This document shows positions 9,086 to 17,159 of a stretch of DNA of 27,605 nucleotides, in pieces; positions within the stretch are counted from its first letter, which is position 1; every line of letters begins with the position of its first letter. The notes beneath the pieces are model-generated. The model did not search any database, was not told the DNA's origin, and saw only the letters and a list, made by a program, of their open reading frames with translations. Position numbers and translations under genes: made by a program. Origin of the DNA: CAYWWY01 sp964580185 (lineage in GTDB: Bacteria; Thermotogota; Thermotogae; MWEM01); assembly GCA_964580185.1 (NCBI GenBank), contig CAZOJQ010000038.1, positions 1 to 27,605 of the forward strand, in the 5' to 3' direction.

Positions 9086-9949
9086 ATGGAAAAGAGAAAG
9101 TGGACAATCGGCCAGGCCATCCTATGGAGTAGTGGATATCTCACAGAGAATCATTCCGAGAACGCCCGTTTGGTTTCTGAATGGCTTCTGGCAGCCCAAT
9201 TCGGTTCCGAGCGAACCCAACTGTATATCGGCTGGAACGATGTGATTCCCGAAGAGATCCTTTCTCGTTTTGGCGCCGCTTTGAGAAGGATCAAGCAAGG
9301 TGAACCCCTGGCTTATGTTCTGGGATTCCAACCATTTTTTACCCTAAAAATCCATGTTACCCCCGATGTGCTCATTCCCCGAACGGAAACGGAAGAATTG
9401 GTTCAATGGGTAGTTGACGACTATCGAAAAGAAGGAATGGATCAATCGTTGCAAATCTTGGATCTTTGCACAGGAAGCGGGGCGATAGCGGTATCCATTG
9501 CCCATTTTCTCGATACTGCAGAGATCACTGCGACGGATATTTCTCCTAAAGCTTTAGCGGTTGCGCAAGGGAATGCAGCCCAGGCAAATGTTTCGGATCG
9601 AATTCGGTTCTTGGAAGGGGATTTCTTGGGTCCCGTGCAAGATGAGTTGGACTCGTTTGACATAATTATTTGCAATCCTCCCTATGTGGCCCAGCGGCAG
9701 AATGCCATGCTTGATCCACAAGTAGCCGCATACGAGCCGGCAACAGCGCTATATGGGGGTGAAGACGGACTGGGTTTTTTTCGAAAGATTCAAGGGTATT
9801 TTCCCCTCCGAAAACAAACCGCTCTCTACATGGAAATCGGCCATGACCAGAAAGATGCCCTGAACCAGCTATTTGAAGGCTGCGGTACGATCCAGTGGAA
9901 GAAAGATCTGAATCAAAGATGGCGGATGATGAAAGTAGTGGTGGAATGA
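9086..9949 (+). CDS. prmC: Peptide chain release factor N5-glutamine methyltransferase
   Basis: PrmC (HemK) methylates the glutamine of the GGQ motif in release factors RF1 and RF2 using S-adenosylmethionine. The 287-residue length is normal. Visible are the N-terminal helical domain, the conserved stretch GEPLAYVLGFQPF (72-84) and VLIPRTETEELV (95-106), the SAM-binding loop DLCTGSGAIAVSIA (126-139), and the catalytic NPPY (197-200) that holds the substrate glutamine. In the usual family motif the loop before ETE is IPRPETE; here it is IPRTETE. The GAGGTG just before the ATG serves as ribosome binding site. Its stop overlaps the ruvB start as ATGA. The usual partner prfA is not adjacent. Confidence 0.96.
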   Translation: MEKRKWTIGQAILWSSGYLTENHSENARLVSEWLLAAQFGSERTQLYIGWNDVIPEEILSRFGAALRRIKQGEPLAYVLGFQPFFTLKIHVTPDVLIPRTETEELVQWVVDDYRKEGMDQSLQILDLCTGSGAIAVSIAHFLDTAEITATDISPKALAVAQGNAAQANVSDRIRFLEGDFLGPVQDELDSFDIIICNPPYVAQRQNAMLDPQVAAYEPATALYGGEDGLGFFRKIQGYFPLRKQTALYMEIGHDQKDALNQLFEGCGTIQWKKDLNQRWRMMKVVVE

Positions 9950-11004
9950 AGCATATCGAATCCCGTTCGCACGAAGAAGAGGAAGAACTGGAAAGGCTCG
10001 TTAGCCCAAAAACGGCCCACGAAGACCGTACTTATGTTACCTTGCGGCCGAAAACCTTGGAAGAGTATGTGGGTCAGGAAAAAATCAAACAAAGGCTCCA
10101 GATTGCGTTGGACGCTGCGAAGATCAGAAAAGAACCGCTTGACCACGTGCTTCTCGCAGGGCCACCCGGTTTGGGGAAGACGACTCTTGCCTATGTGATT
10201 GGCAATGAGATGGATACCTCGGTCCATGTCACTTCGGGGCCAGTTATTGAGAAACAAGGGGACCTTGCGGCGATCCTGACCAATATCGAACCGGGCGAGG
10301 TCTTGTTTATCGACGAAATCCATCGGTTAAACCGTTCGATCGAAGAAGTATTGTATTCCGCTATGGAAGACTATTCTCTGGATATACTAATCGGAAAGGG
10401 TCCGAGCGCTCGATCGATCCGGATCGATATCAACCATTTCACTCTGATTGGGGCAACGACCCGGAGCGGTTTGCTCACTTCCCCGCTTCGAAATCGATTT
10501 GGTATGATTTTTGATTTGGATTTCTACACGTCGAGCGAACTGCTGAAAATCGTTCAGAGATCGGCGCATCTACTCCAAATGGGGATATCGGAAGAAGCGG
10601 CGCAAGTGACTGCCGAACGAGCGCGAGGGACTCCACGAATTGCAAACCGTTTGCTGAAACGGATTCGGGATTTTGCTACCGTGAAAAATAAAACCCAAAT
10701 CGATCTTCACGATACCCACGAAGCTTTGGAGTCTCTGGAAATCGACAGTTTTGGCCTTGATTACATGGACCGTAAAATCCTGCGGATTATCATTGAGCAC
10801 TATAAAGGCGGTCCTGCAGGGATCCGAGCTATTGCAGCCGCAGCGGGTATCGAACCGGACACCATCAGTGAGGTGTATGAACCGTTTTTGATTCAGACTG
10901 GATTTCTTACCCGATCTCATCGAGGACGCAATGCCACTCTGAAATCATACCAACACTTGGGATATGACGTGGATCAAACGAACCCTCAAGTACCCATGTT
11001 TTAG
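9946..11004 (+). CDS. ruvB: Holliday junction branch migration helicase RuvB
   Basis: RuvB is the hexameric AAA+ motor that drives branch migration with RuvA during recombination repair. The protein shows the typical LVSPKTAHEDR-like entry near residue 18, Walker A GPPGLGKTT (72-80), Walker B FIDEIHR (121-127), the GATTRSGLLTSPLRNRFG sensor/arginine-finger region, and a C-terminal winged-helix domain ending near TLKSYQHLGY. The 352-residue length fits the family (330-355). I chose the ATG at 9946 because it overlaps the prmC stop as ATGA; in-frame ATGs at 9895 and 9919 would add an uncharacteristic tail inside prmC. RuvA and RuvC are not nearby. Confidence 0.97.
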   Translation: MKHIESRSHEEEEELERLVSPKTAHEDRTYVTLRPKTLEEYVGQEKIKQRLQIALDAAKIRKEPLDHVLLAGPPGLGKTTLAYVIGNEMDTSVHVTSGPVIEKQGDLAAILTNIEPGEVLFIDEIHRLNRSIEEVLYSAMEDYSLDILIGKGPSARSIRIDINHFTLIGATTRSGLLTSPLRNRFGMIFDLDFYTSSELLKIVQRSAHLLQMGISEEAAQVTAERARGTPRIANRLLKRIRDFATVKNKTQIDLHDTHEALESLEIDSFGLDYMDRKILRIIIEHYKGGPAGIRAIAAAAGIEPDTISEVYEPFLIQTGFLTRSHRGRNATLKSYQHLGYDVDQTNPQVPMF

Positions 11005-11052
11005 CAGAGCAAGCACTCAAAAATCCATATTGAAGTAGAGAAAGGTGTGCAC

Positions 11053-12618
11053 ATGATTCATCTCAACCAACAATTGGTGCAGAAAACCAAACAACTCGCG
11101 CAGACCATCATCCAACCCATTCAGCATTTTGTCCAGGTTCATACGACGCTTTCTATCGAAAGAACAGCCGCCCGATATATGGGAGTGGATGGAGAGGATC
11201 CCGATGGAACTCCGTATCCGAATGTCCTGATCGATCATCTTTACGAAAAGAAGATCTTAGGACACGGAGCAAGCTTTTGGATTGCGAACGGGTGCATCCA
11301 GAAGGGAAGCGAACCGCAACAACTGGCCATAGCAGTTGCAGATGGACTTGACTTGTCTTCGATACCGGTCGCGCCGAAACATGTGATTGACAATTTTCTG
11401 GAAAAATTCGCCCAGGAGGCCGTCAATCAGATTTTGACAGTTCGTGATGAAAGAAACCAAATGCTTGAAGACCTGGGAGACCCATTGCGCCCCCTTCGCT
11501 ACGTAATCGTTGCGACAGGTAACATCCATGAAGATGTGCAACAAGCCAAAGCGGCTGTGACGCAAGGGGCGGATGTTATCGCGGTAATCCGGTCTACTGC
11601 TCAAAGCCTTTTGGAGTATGTTCCGTATGGGGCGACAACCGAAGGGTTTGGGGGCACGTATGCAAGCCAGGAGAACTTTCGGATTATGCGTCGCGAATTG
11701 GATGAGTCGGCTAAAGAAGCGGGGCGATACATCCGTCTAGTCAACTACGCATCGGGTTTGTGCATGCCTGAGATTGCGATGATGGCCTCTTGGGAAGGGC
11801 TGGACTTTCTACTCAACGATTCCATGTACGGAGTTCTCTTTCGCGATATTAACATGAAACGAACATTGATCGACCAATACTTCTCTCGCCTGATCTGCGC
11901 ACTCGCTCATATCACAATAAACACGGGAGAAGATAATTACCTAACCACCTCCGATGCCATTGAAAAAGCCTATGCAGTGACTGCCTCCCAGTTGATCAAC
12001 GAAGCCTTTGCCAAAGCTGCTGGTATGGAGGAGCGATTTATGGGTTTGGGGCACGCATTTGAAATCGACCCAGATATCGAGAATGGATTCCTGTATGAAC
12101 TGGCTCATGCCTTGCTTACACGCCAGCTTTTTCCCTACGCTACTCCCAAATATATGCCTCCCACCAAATATATGACCGGTGATATATTCAAAGGGTTAAT
12201 TATGAACGCGATGTTCAATCTCGCTTCCGTCTTGACTGGGCAGGATATCCAGTTGTTGGGAATGCCAACGGAAGCCATTCATACCCCATATCTCCAAGAC
12301 CGATATCTTGCCCTAACGAATGCCAACTATATCTTCGGCACAGCGCGAGGATTGAAGGATGAAATCCAGATCAAATCGGGTGGATGGATCGAACAAAGAG
12401 CCAATGAAGTATTGGCACAAGCCTTGACCCTATTGGAACACACGGCAAAAGTTGGGTTGATGACCGCCATTGAAGAAGGCCAATTTGCCGATATCTCCCG
12501 CCCACGGGACGGAGGAAAAGGTCTGGAAGGAGTAATCATTAAAGAAGATTCCTATTGCAACCCCTTCTTCGATAAGATTGAGTCGATGTTAATGAGGGAA
12601 GGTGCCTGCCATGATTAA
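11053..12618 (+). CDS. kamD: D-lysine/L-beta-lysine 5,6-aminomutase, alpha subunit
   Basis: With KamE it catalyses the adenosylcobalamin- and PLP-dependent 1,2-shift of the terminal amino group of D-lysine or L-beta-lysine, a step of anaerobic lysine fermentation to acetate and butyrate. The 521-residue protein matches the clostridial KamD family along its whole length: VIVATGNIHEDVQQA, QGADVIAVIRST, YVPYGATTEGFGGTYA, LCMPEIA, FRDINMKRT, INTGEDNYLTT, MGLGHAFEIDP, KYMPPTKYMTG and PRDGGKGLEGV are all recognisable. It forms the TIM-barrel part. I take the ATG at 11053, 6 nt after AAAGGT, rather than the GTG at 11047. It lies 48 bp after ruvB and overlaps kamE by 8 bp. Other lysine-fermentation genes (kamA, kdd, kce, kal) are not in the window. 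Confidence 0.96.
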   Translation: MIHLNQQLVQKTKQLAQTIIQPIQHFVQVHTTLSIERTAARYMGVDGEDPDGTPYPNVLIDHLYEKKILGHGASFWIANGCIQKGSEPQQLAIAVADGLDLSSIPVAPKHVIDNFLEKFAQEAVNQILTVRDERNQMLEDLGDPLRPLRYVIVATGNIHEDVQQAKAAVTQGADVIAVIRSTAQSLLEYVPYGATTEGFGGTYASQENFRIMRRELDESAKEAGRYIRLVNYASGLCMPEIAMMASWEGLDFLLNDSMYGVLFRDINMKRTLIDQYFSRLICALAHITINTGEDNYLTTSDAIEKAYAVTASQLINEAFAKAAGMEERFMGLGHAFEIDPDIENGFLYELAHALLTRQLFPYATPKYMPPTKYMTGDIFKGLIMNAMFNLASVLTGQDIQLLGMPTEAIHTPYLQDRYLALTNANYIFGTARGLKDEIQIKSGGWIEQRANEVLAQALTLLEHTAKVGLMTAIEEGQFADISRPRDGGKGLEGVIIKEDSYCNPFFDKIESMLMREGACHD

Positions 12619-13363
12619 TCCATCCCTCATCCGCCCCTATGGCGATACTCTGAATGACGGTGCCGTCCAGCTTTCCTTTACTCTTCCCGTGAAAGCCGAT
12701 GCATTGGGGAAAGAAGCTGCAAAAGAATTGGTTCTCAAGATGGGTTTTGAAAAGGCAGAGGTTGTCTTGGCCCAAAACTTGGGAGGGGAGTTCTCATTCT
12801 TTATCGTATACGGAAAGACACCGATTGCGGTCAATTTGCGCGATATCAGGGTAGTGGACCTTCCGATTGAGTCCATGCATCGAGAAGAAATCGATGCATA
12901 TATCGCAAAACACTTGGGGAGATCGATCGTTGTTGTTGGCGCCACTATTGAAAGCGATGCCCATACAGTTGGGTTGGATGCCATTTTGAACATGAAAGGG
13001 TTCCATGGTGACTATGGCTTGGAACGATATCAGCACTTTTCCGCAACCAATATGGGGAGCCAAGTAGCATGTGAAGACCTGATCCGGAAATCAATCGAAG
13101 TCAACGCAGACGTAGTATTAATTTCGCAAATCGTAACTCAAAAGAACATCCACATTCAACAGATGGTTCGTCTGATCGAGATGATGGAAGCCGAAGGAGT
13201 CCGCAATCGTTTTTTGGTGGTCGCAGGGGGACCCAGAATCAGTCATGCCCTTGCTCTCGAACTCGGATATGATGCGGGGTTTGGACCGGGAACACTGCCG
13301 AGTCATGTGGCAAGTTTTATTGCTCGGGAGATTTGCGCGCGTTCGGGAAAGGAGCACCCATGA
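12611..13363 (+). CDS. kamE: D-lysine/L-beta-lysine 5,6-aminomutase, beta subunit
   Basis: KamE carries the Rossmann domain that binds adenosylcobalamin and supplies the PLP Schiff-base lysine. In 250 residues I see a small N-terminal dimerisation domain, the B12 motif DAHTVG (116-121) whose H118 should be the lower cobalt ligand, and NMKG with K129 exactly 11 residues after the histidine, as in the structurally known clostridial enzyme (His133/Lys144). Downstream are HGDYGLERY, ISQIVTQKN and VVAGGPRISHALA, all family segments. The ATG at 12611 lies inside the last codons of kamD, after GGGAAGG; the GTG at 12602 is a less likely start. Its stop overlaps the next gene as ATGA. Confidence 0.96.
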   Translation: MINPSLIRPYGDTLNDGAVQLSFTLPVKADALGKEAAKELVLKMGFEKAEVVLAQNLGGEFSFFIVYGKTPIAVNLRDIRVVDLPIESMHREEIDAYIAKHLGRSIVVVGATIESDAHTVGLDAILNMKGFHGDYGLERYQHFSATNMGSQVACEDLIRKSIEVNADVVLISQIVTQKNIHIQQMVRLIEMMEAEGVRNRFLVVAGGPRISHALALELGYDAGFGPGTLPSHVASFIAREICARSGKEHP

Positions 13364-14424
13364 AAATCGCTTTGATCGGTTTGCCAATGGCGGGAAAGAC
13401 TACGGTTTTTCGTCTTCTATTTGGAGAAGAGGGGACTGACGAATCTCATTCCTATGGCCAACCGGAAGATCATGGGCGAATTCTTGCCATTGACGATCCC
13501 AGGCTTACCCACTTAGCGCAGGTGTACGAATCAAAGAAGACCACTCCGATTGCGTTCGAACTGATGGACACACCAGCCATAGACCCCAAAAGCGAAAAGG
13601 AAAGAAATCGTCTATTCCGGATGATTCAAGGATGCGATTTCTTGATTTGGATCATCGGGGTATTCGAGGAAATGATGGTTTCACTCGTAGAGCAAATGGA
13701 CCAGATCAAGTCTGAAATTATCCTTCGAGACCTCGAAATTCTTGAAAACCGGATCGATCGACTGGAATCCTCCAAACGAAAACTCGACCGGATGGAAGAA
13801 CAGGAAATCCCCATCCTGTATCGAATGAAAGAAATGCTAGAGCAATCCTCATTTCCAAAACCTGTGTACGAGTCACTTGATTTGGAGGAAAAGAAGAGAC
13901 TGGGCAGCTATTCGCTCGCATCGGTATTGCCTCAGTTCGTTTTGCTGAACATGGATGAACACGCCTATGAAGCAAAGCAGGACCTTGTTGAGCAGGTTCA
14001 ACCCTTTATTCAGCAAAACACTCTGGATGTCCTTGCTGTGTGTGGAAAGTTGGAAATGGAAATCAACAGCTTGGAGGAAGAGGAACGATCCGTTTTCATG
14101 GGAGAGTTGGGTATCGAAGAACCATTCATACGCCGCTTTGCAGCGAAAGTGATGAAACACGGAAACCGAATTTCCTTTTTCACAAGCGGCCGCGAAGAAT
14201 CGAGGGCATGGATTCTGACGCACGGATCGACTGCGCTTCAAGCTGCAGGGGAGATTCATTCAGATCTGGAACGCGGATTCATTCGAGCGGAGATTATCAA
14301 GTACGCTGATTTCAAAGCATTGGGTAGCGAAAAAAGCCTCAAAGAAAAAGGGCTGATCAAGGTGGTCGGAAAAGAACACCCAATCGAAGACGGAGACATC
14401 CTTCATATCCGATTCAACGTGTAG
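13360..14424 (+). CDS. YchF/OLA1-like P-loop NTPase with C-terminal TGS domain, coupled to kamDE
   Basis: The 354-residue protein has the YchF layout: P-loop GLPMAGKTT (7-15), a helical coiled-coil insert (about 115-165), an NxxE base-recognition motif as NMDE (197-200), and a TGS domain (about 270-354) with FFTSGREESRAWIL, ERGFIRAEIIKY and the typical ending DGDILHIRFNV. NxxE in place of NKxD is the feature that gives YchF/OLA1 a preference for ATP. The G3 region differs from normal YchF: the usual DIAG is here DTPA (70-73), so the glycine is lost. The ATG overlaps the kamE stop as ATGA and follows AAAGGAG. Linkage to a cobalamin/PLP mutase suggests a dedicated chaperone or reactivase, by analogy with MeaB; this is inference. 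It might instead be an ordinary YchF that drifted into this operon. Confidence 0.85.
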   Translation: MKIALIGLPMAGKTTVFRLLFGEEGTDESHSYGQPEDHGRILAIDDPRLTHLAQVYESKKTTPIAFELMDTPAIDPKSEKERNRLFRMIQGCDFLIWIIGVFEEMMVSLVEQMDQIKSEIILRDLEILENRIDRLESSKRKLDRMEEQEIPILYRMKEMLEQSSFPKPVYESLDLEEKKRLGSYSLASVLPQFVLLNMDEHAYEAKQDLVEQVQPFIQQNTLDVLAVCGKLEMEINSLEEEERSVFMGELGIEEPFIRRFAAKVMKHGNRISFFTSGREESRAWILTHGSTALQAAGEIHSDLERGFIRAEIIKYADFKALGSEKSLKEKGLIKVVGKEHPIEDGDILHIRFNV

Positions 14425-14441
14425 GGGGAAGGGGGGAACGC

Positions 14442-15530
14442 ATGAAACGATTTGCTTTCTTGACCGTACTATGGATCTTCATGGTAAGTACCGCTTGTGC
14501 GCTAACTCATCAGGGAATCCGATTTGCTGATTGGATCACCATCTACGAAAAAGGATCCCTGGAAGAAAAAATGGTGGCATTGGAAGCCTTTGGCGCTCTA
14601 CAAATTCCTGATTCTGAATCCTTGCTTCTGGAAGCACTCAATCATGAAACCCGTGAAATTCGCCTTACAGCTGCCTGGGTTTTGGGTTCGATTCAAAGCA
14701 TGCAAGCTGTAGAATCGCTGATTTGGATGATGACTCATGAAAACGACGCGCGCATTGACGGAGCTCTTGTCAATATCGGCGAAGAAGCGGTTCATTGGCT
14801 TACCGTGCGTTTGCGCCTGGCAACGATTCTCGATTCTGTCGATTTCGGACTCCGGATATGCCGAATTCTGGTGGATATTGGAAGTGAGCAAGGGATTGCT
14901 GAGGTGGCTTCGTTTCTGAGTCTTCTGATCAACTCCGAAGATTACAGAAACAACGCGATGGATCTACTCCGAACGATTGGAGAAAAAGCCGTTCGCCCGC
15001 TAATGGCAAAACTTCAAACTACAACAGATCCAACAGTGCAAAGTGACATTATCACTACCCTCGCCCATATTGGAGATCCCCAAGCTTTGGATGTCATCAA
15101 GGGGTTAATCCGTTCGCCCTATGCCGAGGTCCGGATCAATGTAGCCTATGCATTGGGTAAGATCCGTTCACCGTACAATATCGATCATTTGATCGCATTG
15201 CTTCAGGATCCTGACGATGACGTAAAAATCAATGCCGTCTTGTCATTGGGCATGCTCAAAGACTCAAGAGCCGTGATCTATCTGCTTACTTCGCTGAATG
15301 ATCCCAATCCAATAGTTAAAGCCTTTTCTGCGTACGCTCTTGGAGAAATTAAGGATGTCCGGGCTGTCTACCCCTTGATCACAGCATTGAATGAAACAGC
15401 GATTCTGAAGATGCGGAACCCAAGAACTGGGCAATGGGAAGAAGCTTCGGTGCGAACGTTTGCCGCGGATGCTTTGCGGAAAATCCAAGATCCAAGAGGA
15501 TTGGAAGAGCTGCAAAAGCGAGGATTATAA
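14442..15530 (+). CDS. Exported HEAT-repeat protein
   Basis: The 362-residue protein starts with a signal peptide with a likely signal peptidase I site after A18-C19-A20. The rest consists of helical HEAT/PBS-lyase-like repeats of about 30 residues, clearest at the C-terminus: VRINVAYALGKIRSPYNIDHLIALLQDPDDDVKI can be split into repeat halves such as NVAYALGKI, NAVLSLGML and FSAYALGEI, each followed by a short helix. No bilin-lyase catalytic context is present, so this is a protein-binding scaffold. It sits 17 bp after the YchF-like gene, behind a GGGGGGAA ribosome site, and 22 bp before pilC. An exported scaffold at the head of a pilus/secretion gene row suggests a role with that apparatus, but this is inferred from position only. 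Confidence 0.85.
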   Translation: MKRFAFLTVLWIFMVSTACALTHQGIRFADWITIYEKGSLEEKMVALEAFGALQIPDSESLLLEALNHETREIRLTAAWVLGSIQSMQAVESLIWMMTHENDARIDGALVNIGEEAVHWLTVRLRLATILDSVDFGLRICRILVDIGSEQGIAEVASFLSLLINSEDYRNNAMDLLRTIGEKAVRPLMAKLQTTTDPTVQSDIITTLAHIGDPQALDVIKGLIRSPYAEVRINVAYALGKIRSPYNIDHLIALLQDPDDDVKINAVLSLGMLKDSRAVIYLLTSLNDPNPIVKAFSAYALGEIKDVRAVYPLITALNETAILKMRNPRTGQWEEASVRTFAADALRKIQDPRGLEELQKRGL

Positions 15531-15538
15531 CCAGGAGA

Positions 15539-15545
15539 TGAGGTG
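15539..15545 (+). promoter_or_regulatory. Ribosome binding site supporting the TTG start of pilC
   Basis: A GAGGTGA-type Shine-Dalgarno lies 7 nt before TTG 15553-15555. The ATG at 15538 runs into TGA after two codons, so no ATG start is available for pilC. Confidence 0.6.
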
Positions 15546-15552
15546 AACTTCC

Positions 15553-16749
15553 TTGGCGTTGTTTACATACCAAACCGTTGATGCCAACGGATCCAAAATA
15601 AACGGAACGATTGACGCGATTAGCGAAGCTATGGCTTTGAGCGCCTTGACCAACAAAGGATATGTCGTTTTGTCGCTCCAGGAGGTAAAGCAAAAAAAGA
15701 TCGGACCCATCTTCGCGATCCGTTTGCTTGATGTCATGACCTTTTCCCGCCAATTGGCGACAATGATTGAATCGGGGGTCAACCTTGCCATGGCTTTGGA
15801 TGTTCTTTCCGCGCAAGACGTTTTTTCTCCGAAGTTCCGGGCCATCATAGCCAAAGTCCTTGCCGAAATCGAAGCAGGTATGACTTTTGGGGAAGCATTA
15901 AGAGCAGAACGGGTATTTGATGAAGTCTTTATCAACTTGGTGGAAGCTGGTGAGACGAGCGGTACATTAGCCGAAACTTTGGAAAAAGTCGCGCAATTCT
16001 ATGAATCCCAAAAACGCCTGAAAGATGAAATCCGATCCGCAATGGCTTACCCGGTCTTTGTTTTGATTTTTGCCCTGCTGATGATCGGGGGGATCGTAAT
16101 GATCATTCTACCCCAGTTGATTTCCGGGTTCGGCAGGCAACCGGAAGGCATCATGGCTGCGCTCATGAACCTAAACGCCTTTGTCACCAACTATTGGCCA
16201 ATCTTAATCCCGATCGTCATCGGAATCTTCATTGGATTGTTCTTTTACCTCAAAACACGGAATGGGAAGCGAGTAACCTCCTTTTTACTCGGAAACATCC
16301 CCATTATTAAAACCATTCGCTTGAACAGCTGTTTAGAACGGTTTTGCCGAACCCTTTCCGTAATGACCGCAACAGGTGTCGATATTATCAAGGGATTGGA
16401 GCTTTCCAGCAAAGCAGCGGGGGATATCCGGTTTGAACGGGTAACGGTTGAAATGGCTGAATCCATCAAACAAGGAACCAGCCTTGAGACGGCTTTTGAT
16501 GAGGCGGAGATCTTCCCTGGCATTGTTGTGGCCATGGTGGGGACCGGTGAGAGAACAGGGAAGCTGGACGCCGTTCTGGAAAAAGTGGGAATCTTTTTCG
16601 AGGAAAAGGTGCGCGCGAGCGTGAAACAGTTGGTTTCTCTGATCGAACCGACACTAATTGTGTTTGTAGGGCTGTTTATCGCATTCATTGCATACACCAT
16701 GTATACTTCAATGTACTCAGGCATGGAAGGGGTAGCCGGAGGTTTTTAG
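15553..16749 (+). CDS. pilC: Type IV pilus/type II secretion inner-membrane platform protein (PilC/GspF family)
   Basis: PilC/GspF is the polytopic inner-membrane protein on which the assembly ATPase acts to extrude pilin or pseudopilin. The 398 residues have two T2SSF domains: the first with FSRQLATMIESGVNLAMAL (64-82) and ETSGTLAETLEKVA (134-147), the second with LSVMTATGVDIIKGLEL (268-284) and GERTGKLDAVLEKV (332-345). Transmembrane segments are near 165-190, 214-234 and 365-385. The start is TTG at 15553, read as MALFTYQTVD, which matches the usual FxYxAxDxxG entry. Length is normal. No PilB- or PilT-type ATPase is next to it. The stop codon shares one base with the next GTG start. Confidence 0.94.
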   Translation: MALFTYQTVDANGSKINGTIDAISEAMALSALTNKGYVVLSLQEVKQKKIGPIFAIRLLDVMTFSRQLATMIESGVNLAMALDVLSAQDVFSPKFRAIIAKVLAEIEAGMTFGEALRAERVFDEVFINLVEAGETSGTLAETLEKVAQFYESQKRLKDEIRSAMAYPVFVLIFALLMIGGIVMIILPQLISGFGRQPEGIMAALMNLNAFVTNYWPILIPIVIGIFIGLFFYLKTRNGKRVTSFLLGNIPIIKTIRLNSCLERFCRTLSVMTATGVDIIKGLELSSKAAGDIRFERVTVEMAESIKQGTSLETAFDEAEIFPGIVVAMVGTGERTGKLDAVLEKVGIFFEEKVRASVKQLVSLIEPTLIVFVGLFIAFIAYTMYTSMYSGMEGVAGGF

Positions 16750-17159
16750 TGAAACGGAATGGGTTGACCCTGGTGGAACTGATGGTATGCATGAGTTTAG
16801 TGGCTTGTTTTTCCCTGGCTGTCGTCGGATTTCCCCAAATCATTCGAAGAATCTCTGAAACCAAAGAAATCCCTTTTGCGATGCTAACGATTCATCATCA
16901 ATTCCAAAAGGCTCGATATGAAGCAATAAACGCTCTTCAAAGGCGACCCGTATTGTTTCTTAGAAATCACCAGATCAATCGATTCAAAATTGATTCATCC
17001 ATCGCATTTCATATAGCGCCTACGGGTTCGATCCAATTGGGAGGAAGCATTTACATGAAGAAGAATAACCTAAGATATCGTGTTACGATCCGACCAGTAA
17101 CCGGAAAGATCGGATTACAATTGGGGCAAAGGGTGATCAGTTTTGCAGATCTTTTATAG
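16749..17159 (+). CDS. Type IV pilin-like pseudopilin (FimT/GspH type)
   Basis: This 136-residue protein begins at GTG with a short basic leader MKRNG followed by the prepilin peptidase/N-methylation motif G-LTLVELM; Glu at mature position 5 is present, while position 1 is Leu instead of Phe. A hydrophobic N-terminal helix of about 20 residues follows, then a helix (FQKARYEAINALQRRP) typical of FimT/GspH minor pseudopilins, and a small beta-rich C-terminus. It is the only pilin-like gene in the cluster, and a minor-type one, so the main pilin must lie elsewhere if a fibre is made. The start overlaps pilC by one base and the end overlaps pilM by 17 bp. Confidence 0.88.
   Translation: MKRNGLTLVELMVCMSLVACFSLAVVGFPQIIRRISETKEIPFAMLTIHHQFQKARYEAINALQRRPVLFLRNHQINRFKIDSSIAFHIAPTGSIQLGGSIYMKKNNLRYRVTIRPVTGKIGLQLGQRVISFADLL

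Noticed and set aside
9895..9945. Upstream ATG starts for ruvB (9895, 9919)
   Set aside because: They would extend deep into prmC and add residues foreign to RuvB; the ATGA overlap at 9946 is the natural start.
14442..14510. Lipoprotein signal in the HEAT protein
   Set aside because: The residues before Cys19 (S-T-A) do not fit a lipobox, whereas A-C-A fits signal peptidase I.
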